In this document: positions 14,289-21,484 of the stretch, piece after piece
Layout: every line of letters begins with the position of its first letter
Position numbering within the stretch: position 1 is the stretch's first letter
From: an uncultured Clostridia bacterium
Lineage (GTDB): Bacteria > Bacillota > Clostridia > Oscillospirales > Ruminococcaceae
Length of the DNA stretch: 33,222 bases
Assembly (NCBI GenBank): GCA_944387915.1
Contig: CALXGT010000057.1
Coordinates: 73,990-107,211 of the forward strand
Direction: 5' to 3'
The notes under the pieces: model-generated
The model's database searches: none
The model's input: the letters and a program-made list of their open reading frames with translations, nothing else
What the model was told of the DNA's origin: nothing
Position numbers and translations under genes: made by a program

Positions 14289-15401
14289 ATGCATATTCAA
14301 AACGCTTTGGTTTATACCAAAGATTTTCGGTTTGTCCGCAAGGATGTGTTTACCGACGGCGAACACTTCTCCCATCAAAGCGACGATCCAAAAGTTATCG
14401 ACGCCAAAGATCTGTATCTCATTCCCGGATTGATCGATATCCATCTCCATGGCTGCGGGGGATACGACTTTTGCGACGGGACAAAAGAAGCCTTCGACGC
14501 CATCTGCGCTTATCAAGGAAAACACGGCGTTACCGGCGTTAGCTTGGCGTCTATGGCGTTTCCCGCCGACGTTCTTTCCCATCTTTTTCAACAAGCGGCA
14601 TCCTACCCCAACGAGACCGGAGCCGTATTTCTCGGGATTTGTATGGAGGGTCCGTTTTTGAATCCCGAAAAAAAGGGCGCGCAAAAAGGATCCTATCTGG
14701 CTTTGCCGGATGAAAGGCTTTTCTTCTCCCTTTTGGACAGCGCGAAAGGAAAGCTCCAAACCCTTTGTATCGCCCCCGAGCTTCCCGGCGCCGAAAAGCT
14801 GATCCAAAAAGCCAAAGATCGGGTTTTCGTTTCTCTTGCCCATACGACAGCGGACTATGAAACCGCCAAAGCCGCCTTTCAAATGGGAGCCAAACGGATT
14901 ACCCATCTATTTAACGCGATGCCGCCGCTCCTTCACCGGGATCCCGGCGTCATCGGCGCGGCTATGGATGCGAACGCCGACGCGGAATTGATTTGCGACG
15001 GCGTCCATGTCCATCCTTCCGCTGTCCGCGCCGCCTACCGGATGTTTGGAGACGATCATCTCATCCTCATCAGCGACAGCATGCGGGCAACCGGCTTACA
15101 AGACGGGACCTATTCCCTAGGCGGGCAGGAAGTCACTGTCAAAAAAAATAAAGCCACATTGCAAGACGGAACGCTGGCAGGTTCGGTGACCGATCTGTTT
15201 TCCTGTATGAAAAAAGCGGTCTCGTTCGGGATCCCTTTGGAAAGCGCCGTCAAAATGGCGAGTTGGAACCCCGCCCGCGCGGTTGGATGGATAGAAAAGA
15301 TGGGGAGTATTTCCGAAAACAAGCTTGCGAATTTTGTATTGATGGATGAAAATTTAGATATCAAAGCGGTGTATGTGAAGGGCCGCCTTTTTGACAAATA
15401 G
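14289..15401 (+). CDS. nagA: N-acetylglucosamine-6-phosphate deacetylase
   Basis: 370 residues, close to the family's usual 380. Metal and substrate motifs appear in order: DIHLHGCGGYD (the HxH pair), EGPFLNPEKKGA (metal-ligand Glu), a conserved His in SLAHTTADYE, HLFNAMPPLLHRDPG, DGVHVHP and the catalytic Asp in ISDSM. The enzyme removes acetate from GlcNAc-6-phosphate in the cytoplasm and yields glucosamine-6-phosphate. AGGGAGGA lies at ideal distance before the start. No nagB is adjacent. Sitting divergently to glmS, it supplies by salvage the same metabolite that glmS synthesises and the ribozyme senses. A 16-bp terminator follows immediately. Confidence 0.95.
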   Translation: MHIQNALVYTKDFRFVRKDVFTDGEHFSHQSDDPKVIDAKDLYLIPGLIDIHLHGCGGYDFCDGTKEAFDAICAYQGKHGVTGVSLASMAFPADVLSHLFQQAASYPNETGAVFLGICMEGPFLNPEKKGAQKGSYLALPDERLFFSLLDSAKGKLQTLCIAPELPGAEKLIQKAKDRVFVSLAHTTADYETAKAAFQMGAKRITHLFNAMPPLLHRDPGVIGAAMDANADAELICDGVHVHPSAVRAAYRMFGDDHLILISDSMRATGLQDGTYSLGGQEVTVKKNKATLQDGTLAGSVTDLFSCMKKAVSFGIPLESAVKMASWNPARAVGWIEKMGSISENKLANFVLMDENLDIKAVYVKGRLFDK

Positions 15402-15439
15402 AAAAAAGCAGGAAATCAACAAAGATTTCCTGCTTTTTT
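15402..15439. terminator. Bidirectional terminator after nagA
   Basis: A perfect 16-bp stem (15402-15417 with 15424-15439) including A6 and T6 ends, loop AACAAA. It begins directly after the nagA stop codon and can act in both directions. Confidence 0.92.
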
Positions 15440-15493
15440 ACCGATAGGGAAACGGATTGCACTCCAAACGGCTTCCTAACCCAAAAAGAGCAT

Positions 15494-15799
15494 TTATCTT
15501 TTTCCGGATTTCCGTATTTTCGCAGTATCCTGCACCGCTCGCGGAAGCCACGCGCAGTTACAATACTCCAAAGGAATCGTTATCTCCTGTACTTTATCTT
15601 CCGCAGATGGTCTTTTCAACGAAGCCGGCAAATAGGAAAGCCCCACCTCCCGGAGAGAAAACACATCCCCGTCAAACCAGCCCACCGGCTGATCATCACA
15701 ATACAGGCAACAGCACCCAAACATTTTTTTCACATGCACATCCAGCCCTTCGAAAGCATCAAGCCATGTTTGCATTACTTTTTCATCGGGATATCCCAT
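15494..15799 (-). CDS. Small TfoX N-terminal-domain-like protein
   Basis: 101 residues. The opening 'VHVKKMFGCCCLYCDDQPVG' followed by 'DGDVFSLREVG' resembles the TfoX/Sxy N-terminal domain (KkMFGg.clY.dgk.vgli.dd..flr). Its end, TAKIRKSGKR, is strongly basic. TfoX-like small proteins outside the gamma-proteobacteria have no established role, and the match is by pattern only. It starts 20 bases after the perR stop and is thus probably co-transcribed with it; no separate promoter is seen. Four cysteines lie within 15 residues (CCC then C), which might bind metal or be redox-sensitive, given the PerR context, but this is speculation. Confidence 0.6.
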   Translation of the reverse strand: MGYPDEKVMQTWLDAFEGLDVHVKKMFGCCCLYCDDQPVGWFDGDVFSLREVGLSYLPASLKRPSAEDKVQEITIPLEYCNCAWLPRAVQDTAKIRKSGKR

Positions 15800-15819
15800 T
15801 TTTTCCTCTTTTCCGTCGT

Positions 15820-16245
15820 TTACGCCGTTTCTCCATCCGCCTTGGGAACCGCAATTAAATTGATATCGATCCGCTCAATCTCGAAATCCTTAGGAGGATG
15901 GGCGAGGATATATTCCTTAATCATCTGAAACAGTTCCTTATCGTTATAATCGACGACCTCCCGGCTGGACAAATCGCAAACATGGGCATGCTCATGGGTA
16001 TTCACGTCAAAGATCACCGGTTCGCCCGCGGCGCTCAACCGCATAATAATACCACTTTTTTCAAATAAATTCAAAATGTTATAAACGGTCGCCACCGTCA
16101 GCACAATGTTCCGTTCTTTCAACGCACCGCAAACTTGATCCACCGTCACATGGCAGTTTAATTCTTTCAAGGTCTTGAGCACTAAAAGCCGTTGGCGGGT
16201 AATTTGTAAGCCGTAATCCTTCAAAATCCTCCGATATTGCTCCAT
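15820..16245 (-). CDS. perR: Fur-family repressor, PerR-like
   Basis: 141 residues from the ATG at 16245, which has AAGGA 8 bases upstream; an in-frame ATG at 16266 would add 7 residues but has a poor site. The winged-helix domain (LQITRQRLLVLKTL, TVATVYNILNLFEKSG) precedes the metal-binding domain. By gapless alignment to B. subtilis PerR the regulatory ligands His37, Asp85, His91, His93 and Asp104 are matched by H in CHVTVDQ, D and two H in FDVNTHEHAHV, and D in VVDY. The two structural CxxC zinc motifs are missing; only a lone Cys remains after EHAHV. PerR senses peroxide by iron-dependent histidine oxidation. A Per box in its own promoter (16305-16319) indicates autorepression. Confidence 0.82.
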   Translation of the reverse strand: MEQYRRILKDYGLQITRQRLLVLKTLKELNCHVTVDQVCGALKERNIVLTVATVYNILNLFEKSGIIMRLSAAGEPVIFDVNTHEHAHVCDLSSREVVDYNDKELFQMIKEYILAHPPKDFEIERIDINLIAVPKADGETA

Positions 16246-16298
16246 ACTTTTTATCCTTCTTGCCATTGATTTTACCTAAAAAAGGTATTTATAAAAGT

Positions 16299-16327
16299 AG
16301 TATACTATAATTATTCTAAAATGTCAA
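16299..16327 (-). promoter_or_regulatory. perR promoter with Per box in the spacer
   Basis: On the minus strand TTGACA (16322-16327), 17 bp, TATACT (16299-16304). The spacer 16305-16321 contains CTATAATTATTCTAA (16305-16319), which matches the PerR box TTATAATNATTATAA at 13 of 15 positions. A repressor bound there would block RNA polymerase directly. Confidence 0.8.
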
Positions 16328-16345
16328 CAAAACAAATATTTCCAC

Positions 16346-16374
16346 TGATATTTATTTTTATTCATCCCATTCTA
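16346..16374 (+). promoter_or_regulatory. Weak candidate sigma-G-type promoter of spoVAC
   Basis: CATTCTA (16368-16374) fits the forespore sigma-G -10 pattern CATnnTA; a TGATAT (16346-16351) 16 bp upstream is only a loose -35 match. No good sigma-A promoter is seen upstream of spoVAC on the plus strand. Low confidence. Confidence 0.25.
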
Positions 16375-16433
16375 ATCATATAGAAAAAAAGAAAAAGGCA
16401 GAATTTTCTTCTCTTGAAATAAGGAGGATGGTT

Positions 16434-16871
16434 ATGACGTTATCCAAAAAAGAATATGGAGAAATGGCAAAAAAAGCATCGCCCAATACAAAATTCTATC
16501 TCACTCTTCCAAAGGCTTTTGTAATCGGGGGACTCATTTGTACTTTGGGGCAGGTTTTCGTAAACTACTACCAAAGTTTAAATTTAGGGGACACGCTTTC
16601 CGGAACCGCCACTTCGGTGACGCTGATTTTCTTAAGCGCGCTGCTTACGGGACTTGGACTGTATTCCAAGCTTTCCAAGCATGGGGGCGCCGGAACACTG
16701 GTTCCCATTACCGGTTTCGCTAACGCCGTCGTCTCTCCCGCTTTGGAATTTAAAAGCGAAGGAATGATTTTGGGACTGGCGGCAAAGCTCTTTGTGATTT
16801 CCGGGCCGGTTATCGTTTACGGTATGGCGGCAGCATGGCTATACGGACTCTATTACTACTTTTTCGGATAG
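16434..16871 (+). CDS. spoVAC: Stage V sporulation protein AC
   Basis: 145 residues, normal for SpoVAC (about 150). It has the soluble N-terminus (KKEYGEMAKKASPNTKF), then hydrophobic segments including LPKAFVIGGLICTLGQ, TLIFLSALLTGLGLYSKLSKHGGAGTLVPITGFANAVVSPALEFKSEG in shorter pieces matching the family, and a C-terminal helix. SpoVAC is a mechanosensitive-channel-like forespore membrane protein needed for dipicolinic acid movement during sporulation and germination. The start at 16434 is chosen because AAGGAGG (16421-16427) overlaps the earlier in-frame ATG at 16428. It is followed after 12 bases by spoVAD. Upstream spoVAA/AB are not adjacent, as in Clostridia. The gene itself looks intact. 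Confidence 0.92.
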   Translation: MTLSKKEYGEMAKKASPNTKFYLTLPKAFVIGGLICTLGQVFVNYYQSLNLGDTLSGTATSVTLIFLSALLTGLGLYSKLSKHGGAGTLVPITGFANAVVSPALEFKSEGMILGLAAKLFVISGPVIVYGMAAAWLYGLYYYFFG

Positions 16872-16883
16872 GAGGATCGTAAG

Positions 16884-17513
16884 ATGAAAGACGAACGAAG
16901 CGGATATCGTTTTACAAACGGCGTCTTCGTAGAGAGCTATGGCGTCGCGGTAGGAAAAAAAGAGGGCGAAGGTCCTTTAAAAGACTGTTTTCCTCTGGTC
17001 TTTAACGACGATCGTCTGGGGGAAAACAGCTTTGAAAAAGCGGAAAGCCGCCTGCAAAAAGAAGCAATGCGGCTTGCTTTTCAGAGAGCGCATCTGAATC
17101 CAGTGGACTTAGATGTTGTTTTGGGGGGCGACCTTTTAAATCAATGTATTGCCACGCACTATGGCGTCAGAGACTTTGAAATCCCCTTTTTGGGACTTTA
17201 CGGCGCTTGTTCCAACATGGCGGAAAGTCTCCTTTTAGCGTCTCTTTTTGTGGATGGAGGATACGCCCGTCGCGCCGCGGCCGTTACCTCTTCCCATTTT
17301 TGTACAGCAGAACGGCAATTCCGTTTTCCTTTAGGATACGGAAGCCACCGTCCGCCTACTGCGCAATGGACAGCCACGGCGGCCGGAACCGTTTTTGTGG
17401 GACGTGAACAAAGAAAAGTCCGGGTAACCGGCGGTATGATCGGCAAAATTACCGATTTGGGCATATGTGATCTTAACAATATGGGGGCGGCGATGGCACC
17501 CGAAAGCGGTTGA
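16884..17513 (+). pseudogene. spoVAD: Stage V sporulation protein AD, C-terminally truncated
   Basis: The ORF gives 209 residues whereas SpoVAD is about 335-340. All of it aligns to the thiolase-like N-terminal part: FTNGVFVESYGVAVGKKEGEG, GGDLLNQCIATHYG, LGLYGACSNMAESLLLAS, FRFPLGYGSHRPPTAQWT, ITDLGICDLNNMGAAMAP. It then stops after ESG, exactly where the second half of the fold should continue. The 71 bases before the radA stop contain no SpoVAD-like sequence in any frame, and spoVAE, which normally follows, is absent. SpoVAD binds dipicolinic acid; without its C-terminal half a functional fold is unlikely. I therefore treat it as a deletion remnant. AGGAGG 8 bases before the ATG is still perfect. 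Confidence 0.85.
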
Positions 17514-17516
17514 TAA

Positions 17517-17532
17517 GGGAAATATGGTTCCC
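17517..17532 (+). terminator. Weak hairpin after truncated spoVAD
   Basis: GGGAA (17517-17521) and TTCCC (17528-17532) form a 5-bp stem with a 6-base loop, followed by GTTTTCATTTTG. Too short to be convincing as a terminator, but it starts right after the premature stop. Confidence 0.3.
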
Positions 17533-17584
17533 GTTTTCATTTTGCCGGAAAACTGGCTTAAAATCCTAAAAAGGAGACCTATTT

Positions 17585-18940
17585 TTACTTACCTAAAACG
17601 GCAATCGCCTCTTTGACATTCTTCACGCCGATCACTTCCATCGTCTTCTTGGCTTTCAGCTGATCCAAAGCGGAATACGGAACAATGCACCGGCGAAATC
17701 CCAAACGCTCCCCTTCCTTCAATCGTTCTTCCAACCGAATAACCGAGCGAATCTCTCCGCCTAATCCGATCTCACCCACTGCGAGAAGAGAAGAAGGCGT
17801 AGGACGGTCCAAAAGCCCCGAAACTACCGCCAATGCCACCGGAAGATCCGCGGCCGGTTCATCCAGACGAAATCCCCCTACCACGTTGACGTAAACGTCC
17901 AAATTTCCGAAGAAGAATCCGGCGCGTTTCTCCAAAACGGCGAGAAGCACCGACATCCGATTATAATCGAAGCCGGTGGATAATCTCCGCGGCGCGGGAA
18001 ATCCGGTTTTGGTGACCAGGGCCTGTACTTCCGCCAAAAGGGGCCTGCTCCCCTCCAAAAGCGCCGCAACACAACTTCCCGACACATTTTCCGGTCGCTC
18101 GGAAAGAAGCATCGCGGAAGGATTTCGCACCTCTTTCAAGCCGTGGTGATCCATCTCAAACACCGCGATTTCGTTGGTGGCGCCATATCGGTTTTTCACA
18201 GCGCGTAAAATACGATAACTGTGCGACTTGTCCCCCTCAAACTGGAAAACGGCGTCCACCATATGCTCTAACACCATAGGCCCCGCCAAATTTCCTTCTT
18301 TATTAACGTGTCCCACCAACACCACAGTGATATCTTTTTCCTTCGCCAAACGCAAAAGGACGGAGGTACATTCCCGAATTTGGGTAATGCTTCCCGCCGA
18401 GGACGAGAGAGCCGAAAGCACCATCGTTTGAATGGAATCCACAATCAAAACATCCGGAGCTTCCTGCTCCGCCGTAACAAAAACCTCGTCCATATCAGTA
18501 CCGGAATACAAAAAAAGCGACGGCGTCGTTACGTTGAGGCGATCGGCGCGCAGCTTAATTTGCCGCATGGATTCCTCTCCGGAAACGTACAAAATCTTCC
18601 GATTTTTCCCGAGCTTTTCGCAAATTTGCAATAACAGCGTCGATTTCCCGATTCCGGGATCTCCCCCTATCAGCACAATGGAGCCTTTCACCAATCCTCC
18701 ACCCAGCACCCGATCCAGTTCGCCCATTCCGGTAGAATAACGAATATCATCGGTTAAATCTACGCTCGAGAGAGAGAAAACGGAGGCGCCCTTTTTCTCT
18801 CCCCTTCCCTTTTTTTCGGGTTCAGGGATGATCTCTTTAAAAGAATTCCAACTTCCGCAACTTGGACATTTCCCCAACCATTTTACCGTCTCATACCCGC
18901 ACTCACTGCACTGATAAAGGGTCGTTGCTTTCTTGGCCAT
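17585..18940 (-). CDS. radA: DNA repair protein RadA
   Basis: 451 residues, typical length. Domains in order: C4 zinc finger (CSECG...CPSCGSWNSF, residues about 9-32), RecA-like ATPase with Walker A GGDPGIGKST near residue 80, the RadA-specific KNRYG motif near 240, and a C-terminal Lon-like domain (LDVYVNVVGGFRLDEPAADL). RadA (Sms) is a hexameric DnaB-type helicase that drives branch migration during recombinational repair and transformation. The start at 18940 is supported by AAGGAG 5 bases upstream; the ORF is open for 13 codons further. It overlaps the end of cwlD by 38 bases, so the two are probably co-transcribed. Confidence 0.96.
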   Translation of the reverse strand: MAKKATTLYQCSECGYETVKWLGKCPSCGSWNSFKEIIPEPEKKGRGEKKGASVFSLSSVDLTDDIRYSTGMGELDRVLGGGLVKGSIVLIGGDPGIGKSTLLLQICEKLGKNRKILYVSGEESMRQIKLRADRLNVTTPSLFLYSGTDMDEVFVTAEQEAPDVLIVDSIQTMVLSALSSSAGSITQIRECTSVLLRLAKEKDITVVLVGHVNKEGNLAGPMVLEHMVDAVFQFEGDKSHSYRILRAVKNRYGATNEIAVFEMDHHGLKEVRNPSAMLLSERPENVSGSCVAALLEGSRPLLAEVQALVTKTGFPAPRRLSTGFDYNRMSVLLAVLEKRAGFFFGNLDVYVNVVGGFRLDEPAADLPVALAVVSGLLDRPTPSSLLAVGEIGLGGEIRSVIRLEERLKEGERLGFRRCIVPYSALDQLKAKKTMEVIGVKNVKEAIAVLGK

Positions 18941-19697
18941 GACTGTCTCCTTTTTCTTCCTTGCTTTTTTGATTCTCATATTCCGTCAAACCGTCGGCGA
19001 TCGTAAAGGCAACCTTCTGTTGATATTCTCTGTCAGAAAGCAGCGCTTCCTCCTCCGGGTTGGACAAAAAGCCGCATTCCACCATCACAATGGGATTTTC
19101 GCTGTAATATAAAAGGAAAATATCTTTCCCCGCTTTTTTCACCGCGCGCGTGTTCTCCGGCTGCAACAAACGGACGAAAGCAGACTGTATAATTTTGGCA
19201 AGCTCTGCGCTCTCCGAATGGTTTTTCCCGTAAAAGACCTGTGCGCCGCTGTATTTGGATTGGCTAAACCGATTTTGATGAATCATCACCACCACGGCGT
19301 CAGGATATTCATTCATCAACGCCAGCCGGTTGTTGAGGTCGGAACGTTTTTGGTTGGCGATTCCGGTGACCCCTTCGTCGTGTATCGAGCGATCGTCTTC
19401 TCTGGTCATTAAAACGTCGTAACCGAAAAGGGTAAGCTGATCCCGAAGAACGAGAGCAATTTCCAAATTGATGTCCTTTTCCACGGTTCCGTTTACGCCT
19501 ACCGCCCCGCCGTCAATTCCCCCATGTCCCGGGTCAATAATCACCACCGGCGCTTCACCGGAAATTTGATCCTTCGACGCCAGTCGGATTTTCATATTTC
19601 CCGCTAAAAAGAAGGAAACGGCAATCAGTCCCAACAGTGCGGCGACCCACAGTATCTGTTTTTTCTCCTTTTTCGTTTTCCTCACCTTACCTTCCAA
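18903..19697 (-). CDS. cwlD: N-acetylmuramoyl-L-alanine amidase, CwlD-type
   Basis: 264 residues from a TTG (19697). A GTG at 19685 has a better-placed GGAAGG and fits the promoter evidence, so it may be the real start. A single N-terminal membrane anchor (about residues 15-33) precedes an Amidase_3 domain with zinc ligands in DPGHGG, GTVEKDIN and IHQNRFS and the catalytic Glu in VECGFLSNPEE. The motif KYSGAQVFYG is characteristic of CwlD, which with PdaA forms muramic-delta-lactam in the spore cortex. The C-terminal tail (about 25 residues) is highly charged. It overlaps radA by 38 bases. It appears intact, unlike spoVAD nearby. A non-sporulation amidase role cannot be ruled out. Confidence 0.85.
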   Translation of the reverse strand: MEGKVRKTKKEKKQILWVAALLGLIAVSFFLAGNMKIRLASKDQISGEAPVVIIDPGHGGIDGGAVGVNGTVEKDINLEIALVLRDQLTLFGYDVLMTREDDRSIHDEGVTGIANQKRSDLNNRLALMNEYPDAVVVMIHQNRFSQSKYSGAQVFYGKNHSESAELAKIIQSAFVRLLQPENTRAVKKAGKDIFLLYYSENPIVMVECGFLSNPEEEALLSDREYQQKVAFTIADGLTEYENQKSKEEKGDSHGQESNDPLSVQ

Positions 19698-19710
19698 GCC
19701 TTACGCTCTT

Positions 19711-19739
19711 TATGTATTCGAAAAAAGAGAAAAATATTC
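19711..19739 (-). promoter_or_regulatory. Candidate sigma-E-type promoter of cwlD
   Basis: On the minus strand GAATATT (19733-19739) matches the sigma-E -35 pattern KMATATT at every position. After 14 bp comes AATACATA (19711-19718), a partial match to CATACAMT. Transcription would begin about 18 bases before the GTG start at 19685. cwlD is sporulation-controlled in Bacillus, so the candidate is plausible but unproven. Confidence 0.4.
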
Positions 19740-19787
19740 CTGGGCTGAAAGGTCCGTCCTTTATAAAGCGCCGGAAAAATTTCATAA

Positions 19788-19815
19788 AAAAAGAGCTTCG
19801 CGGGAAGCCCTTTTT
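19788..19815. terminator. Terminator after the amidohydrolase gene
   Basis: AAAAAGAGCTTC (19788-19799) pairs with GAAGCCCTTTTT (19804-19815) with one mismatch and loop GCGG. On the minus strand a T-run follows, fitting termination of the amidohydrolase message. Confidence 0.75.
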
Positions 19816-19844
19816 ATTGTACTATTTTTCTGTTTTACCGTCAA
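19816..19844 (-). promoter_or_regulatory. Sigma-A promoter for cwlD-radA, abutting the terminator
   Basis: On the minus strand TTGACG (19839-19844), 17 bp, TACAAT (19816-19821). Transcription would begin near 19809, inside the right arm of the terminator hairpin 19788-19815. It can supply housekeeping expression of radA through cwlD. Confidence 0.65.
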
Positions 19845-19862
19845 GCGGCAAGGCGTTTGCCT

Positions 19863-21380
19863 CTATTCCGCACCGGAGTGAGAAAGGGAATGATCTGCCC
19901 GATAGAGCGTCTTTCCGCGGGAAATCGTCTCTTCCACAGTAATGGAAGCCAGATCATTCTTCAAAGGATCCGCGCTTACAATCACAAAGTCCGCGTATTT
20001 GCCTTTTTCCAAACTTCCCTTTTCCTTTTCTTCCCCGTATTGATACGCCCCATGGATGGTAACCGCTTTCAATGCCTCGTAAGCCGAAATCCGTTCCCCT
20101 TCTCCCAAAAGAACGCCCTTTTTCGTCTTGCGTTCCGTGGCAATCCGCACCGTCTCCAGCATATCCGGCAAAATAACCGGCGCGTCCTGATGAAGGGTAA
20201 ACAAAATTCCTTCCTTGAGCGCCGAAGCAAGGGGCGAGATTTTTTCGGCTCTTGCTTTCCCTAAATTTTCCATATGAACGTCGCCCCAGTAATACACGTG
20301 CCCTACAAAAAAGGAAGGGATCACCGAAAGCTCCTTGATCCTTTTGAGCTGATCGGGGCGGGCAAGCTGGCCATGAATCAAAACATTCCGCGTTGTCGTA
20401 TCGTTGTTTTCTTCCAAAGCGTCTAAAAATTGATCGATGGCTTTATCTCCGTTGCCATGCGCCAAAACCGGAATGCGGCGCGGGGAGGCAAACCGGATAA
20501 TTTCCCGAAGCGTTTTGGTTTCCACGTTGGAAATCCCCTCGCTTCCATCGGTATAAGGAACGGTGACCCAGGCGGTTTTCCCTTGGGGAGAGCCGTCTAA
20601 AATGACCTTGATCCCGCCGATACGAAACCGGTTTTGGTAGTGGTCCATGGGAAAGGATTCCGCATACAAAGGAAAGCTTTCAAAATCCGGGTATCCCACC
20701 ACGTCGATTAGAAATGTTTTCTCCTTGCAAAACATCTGGTACAAAGGAAAAAGCATCTTTACCATCATCCCTTCCTGCGCCGTAGTGATTCCATAGGAAA
20801 GGTAGAGCTTTTGCGCAATCAAAAACGCCTTTTTGAGGATTTCCGACGACGGCATTGGAATTTTCTGGATTCCCTCGATAAACGGCGTTTCGGCAATGTA
20901 AAAAAAAAAAAAAAAAAGAGAGAGCTTTTCTTGCGCCAAACGATTGAGCACACCGAAATGCCGGGATTGATGAATGAGCACCACAGCGTATTCGGAAAAA
21001 TATTCGTCGATCTCCTCGGCGGTAAAAGGCGGTTCACCGGAAAAAAGAGAATCATCGTAATCAGAGGCGGTGATAAACTCCCCTTTTTTTACCTCATTTT
21101 CCGAAAGAAAGCTACGAATACGACGGAACGCTTCCTCGTGGGAAGCGGCGCCTTTGAGGGAAACCTCTAAAAAGGATTTTGCCAAAGCGAAAATATGACT
21201 GTGGCTATCGATAAAAGCGGGAAGAAGCGCTTTTCCGTCAAGATCGATCTTTTCGATTCCTTCGGGACATGGCCCTTTGCCTACTTCCTCGATGCGCCCG
21301 TTTTCATCATCAAACACAAGGTAATCGGCGGACTGTTCCTGCATGGTAATAATGGTCCCATGGTAAAATACTTTTTTCAA
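19863..21380 (-). CDS. Amidohydrolase family 3 (YtcJ-like), with homopolymer in the reading frame
   Basis: 505 residues from a TTG start, chosen because AGGAGG lies 7 bases upstream and the protein then begins KKVFYHGTIITM as in the family; the ORF is open for 23 codons further. Metal-binding motifs include FIDSHSHI (HxH), AHGNGDKAIDQ, LIHGQLARPDQL and TLHQDAPV, and the end KGKYADFVIVSADPL is typical. YtcJ-type enzymes hydrolyse N-acyl or cyclic amide substrates; the substrate is unknown. Between GVLNRLAQEKLSL and YIAETPF the protein has only a run of Phe encoded by an 18-base T tract, where relatives have about 20 residues (PeGGvigRd..GeptGyleE). So either a deletion, a slippage locus or an assembly error is present. 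Confidence 0.82.
   Translation of the reverse strand: MKKVFYHGTIITMQEQSADYLVFDDENGRIEEVGKGPCPEGIEKIDLDGKALLPAFIDSHSHIFALAKSFLEVSLKGAASHEEAFRRIRSFLSENEVKKGEFITASDYDDSLFSGEPPFTAEEIDEYFSEYAVVLIHQSRHFGVLNRLAQEKLSLFFFFFYIAETPFIEGIQKIPMPSSEILKKAFLIAQKLYLSYGITTAQEGMMVKMLFPLYQMFCKEKTFLIDVVGYPDFESFPLYAESFPMDHYQNRFRIGGIKVILDGSPQGKTAWVTVPYTDGSEGISNVETKTLREIIRFASPRRIPVLAHGNGDKAIDQFLDALEENNDTTTRNVLIHGQLARPDQLKRIKELSVIPSFFVGHVYYWGDVHMENLGKARAEKISPLASALKEGILFTLHQDAPVILPDMLETVRIATERKTKKGVLLGEGERISAYEALKAVTIHGAYQYGEEKEKGSLEKGKYADFVIVSADPLKNDLASITVEETISRGKTLYRADHSLSHSGAE
20900..20917 (+). repeat. Homopolymer of 18 A (18 T on the coding strand)
   Basis: An uninterrupted run of 18 A within the amidohydrolase coding sequence, followed by GAGAGAG. 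It encodes a run of five Phe around residues 156-160. Tracts this long slip readily, so length changes not divisible by three would switch the gene off. Confidence 0.9.
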
Positions 21381-21399
21381 AATGATCCCTCCTAAAACC

Positions 21400-21426
21400 G
21401 AAAAAGCGCCAGATTGGCGCTTTTTC
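21400..21426 (-). terminator. Terminator at the end of the thymidylate-mltG operon
   Basis: A perfect 12-bp stem (21400-21411 with 21415-21426) containing GCGCCA/TGGCGC flanked by A5 and T5, with loop GAT. It works in both directions. It stands only 20 bases upstream of the amidohydrolase TTG start. Confidence 0.85.
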
Positions 21427-21484
21427 CAATTGCATAGATCGCTTTCCATTAAGGCCGACGGTCTTTTTTAGTTTTCTCTTTTTT

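Noticed and set aside
17514..17584. Frameshifted continuation of SpoVAD after the stop
   Set aside because: All three plus-strand frames were read; none resembles the C-terminal part of SpoVAD, so a deletion rather than a simple frameshift is favoured.
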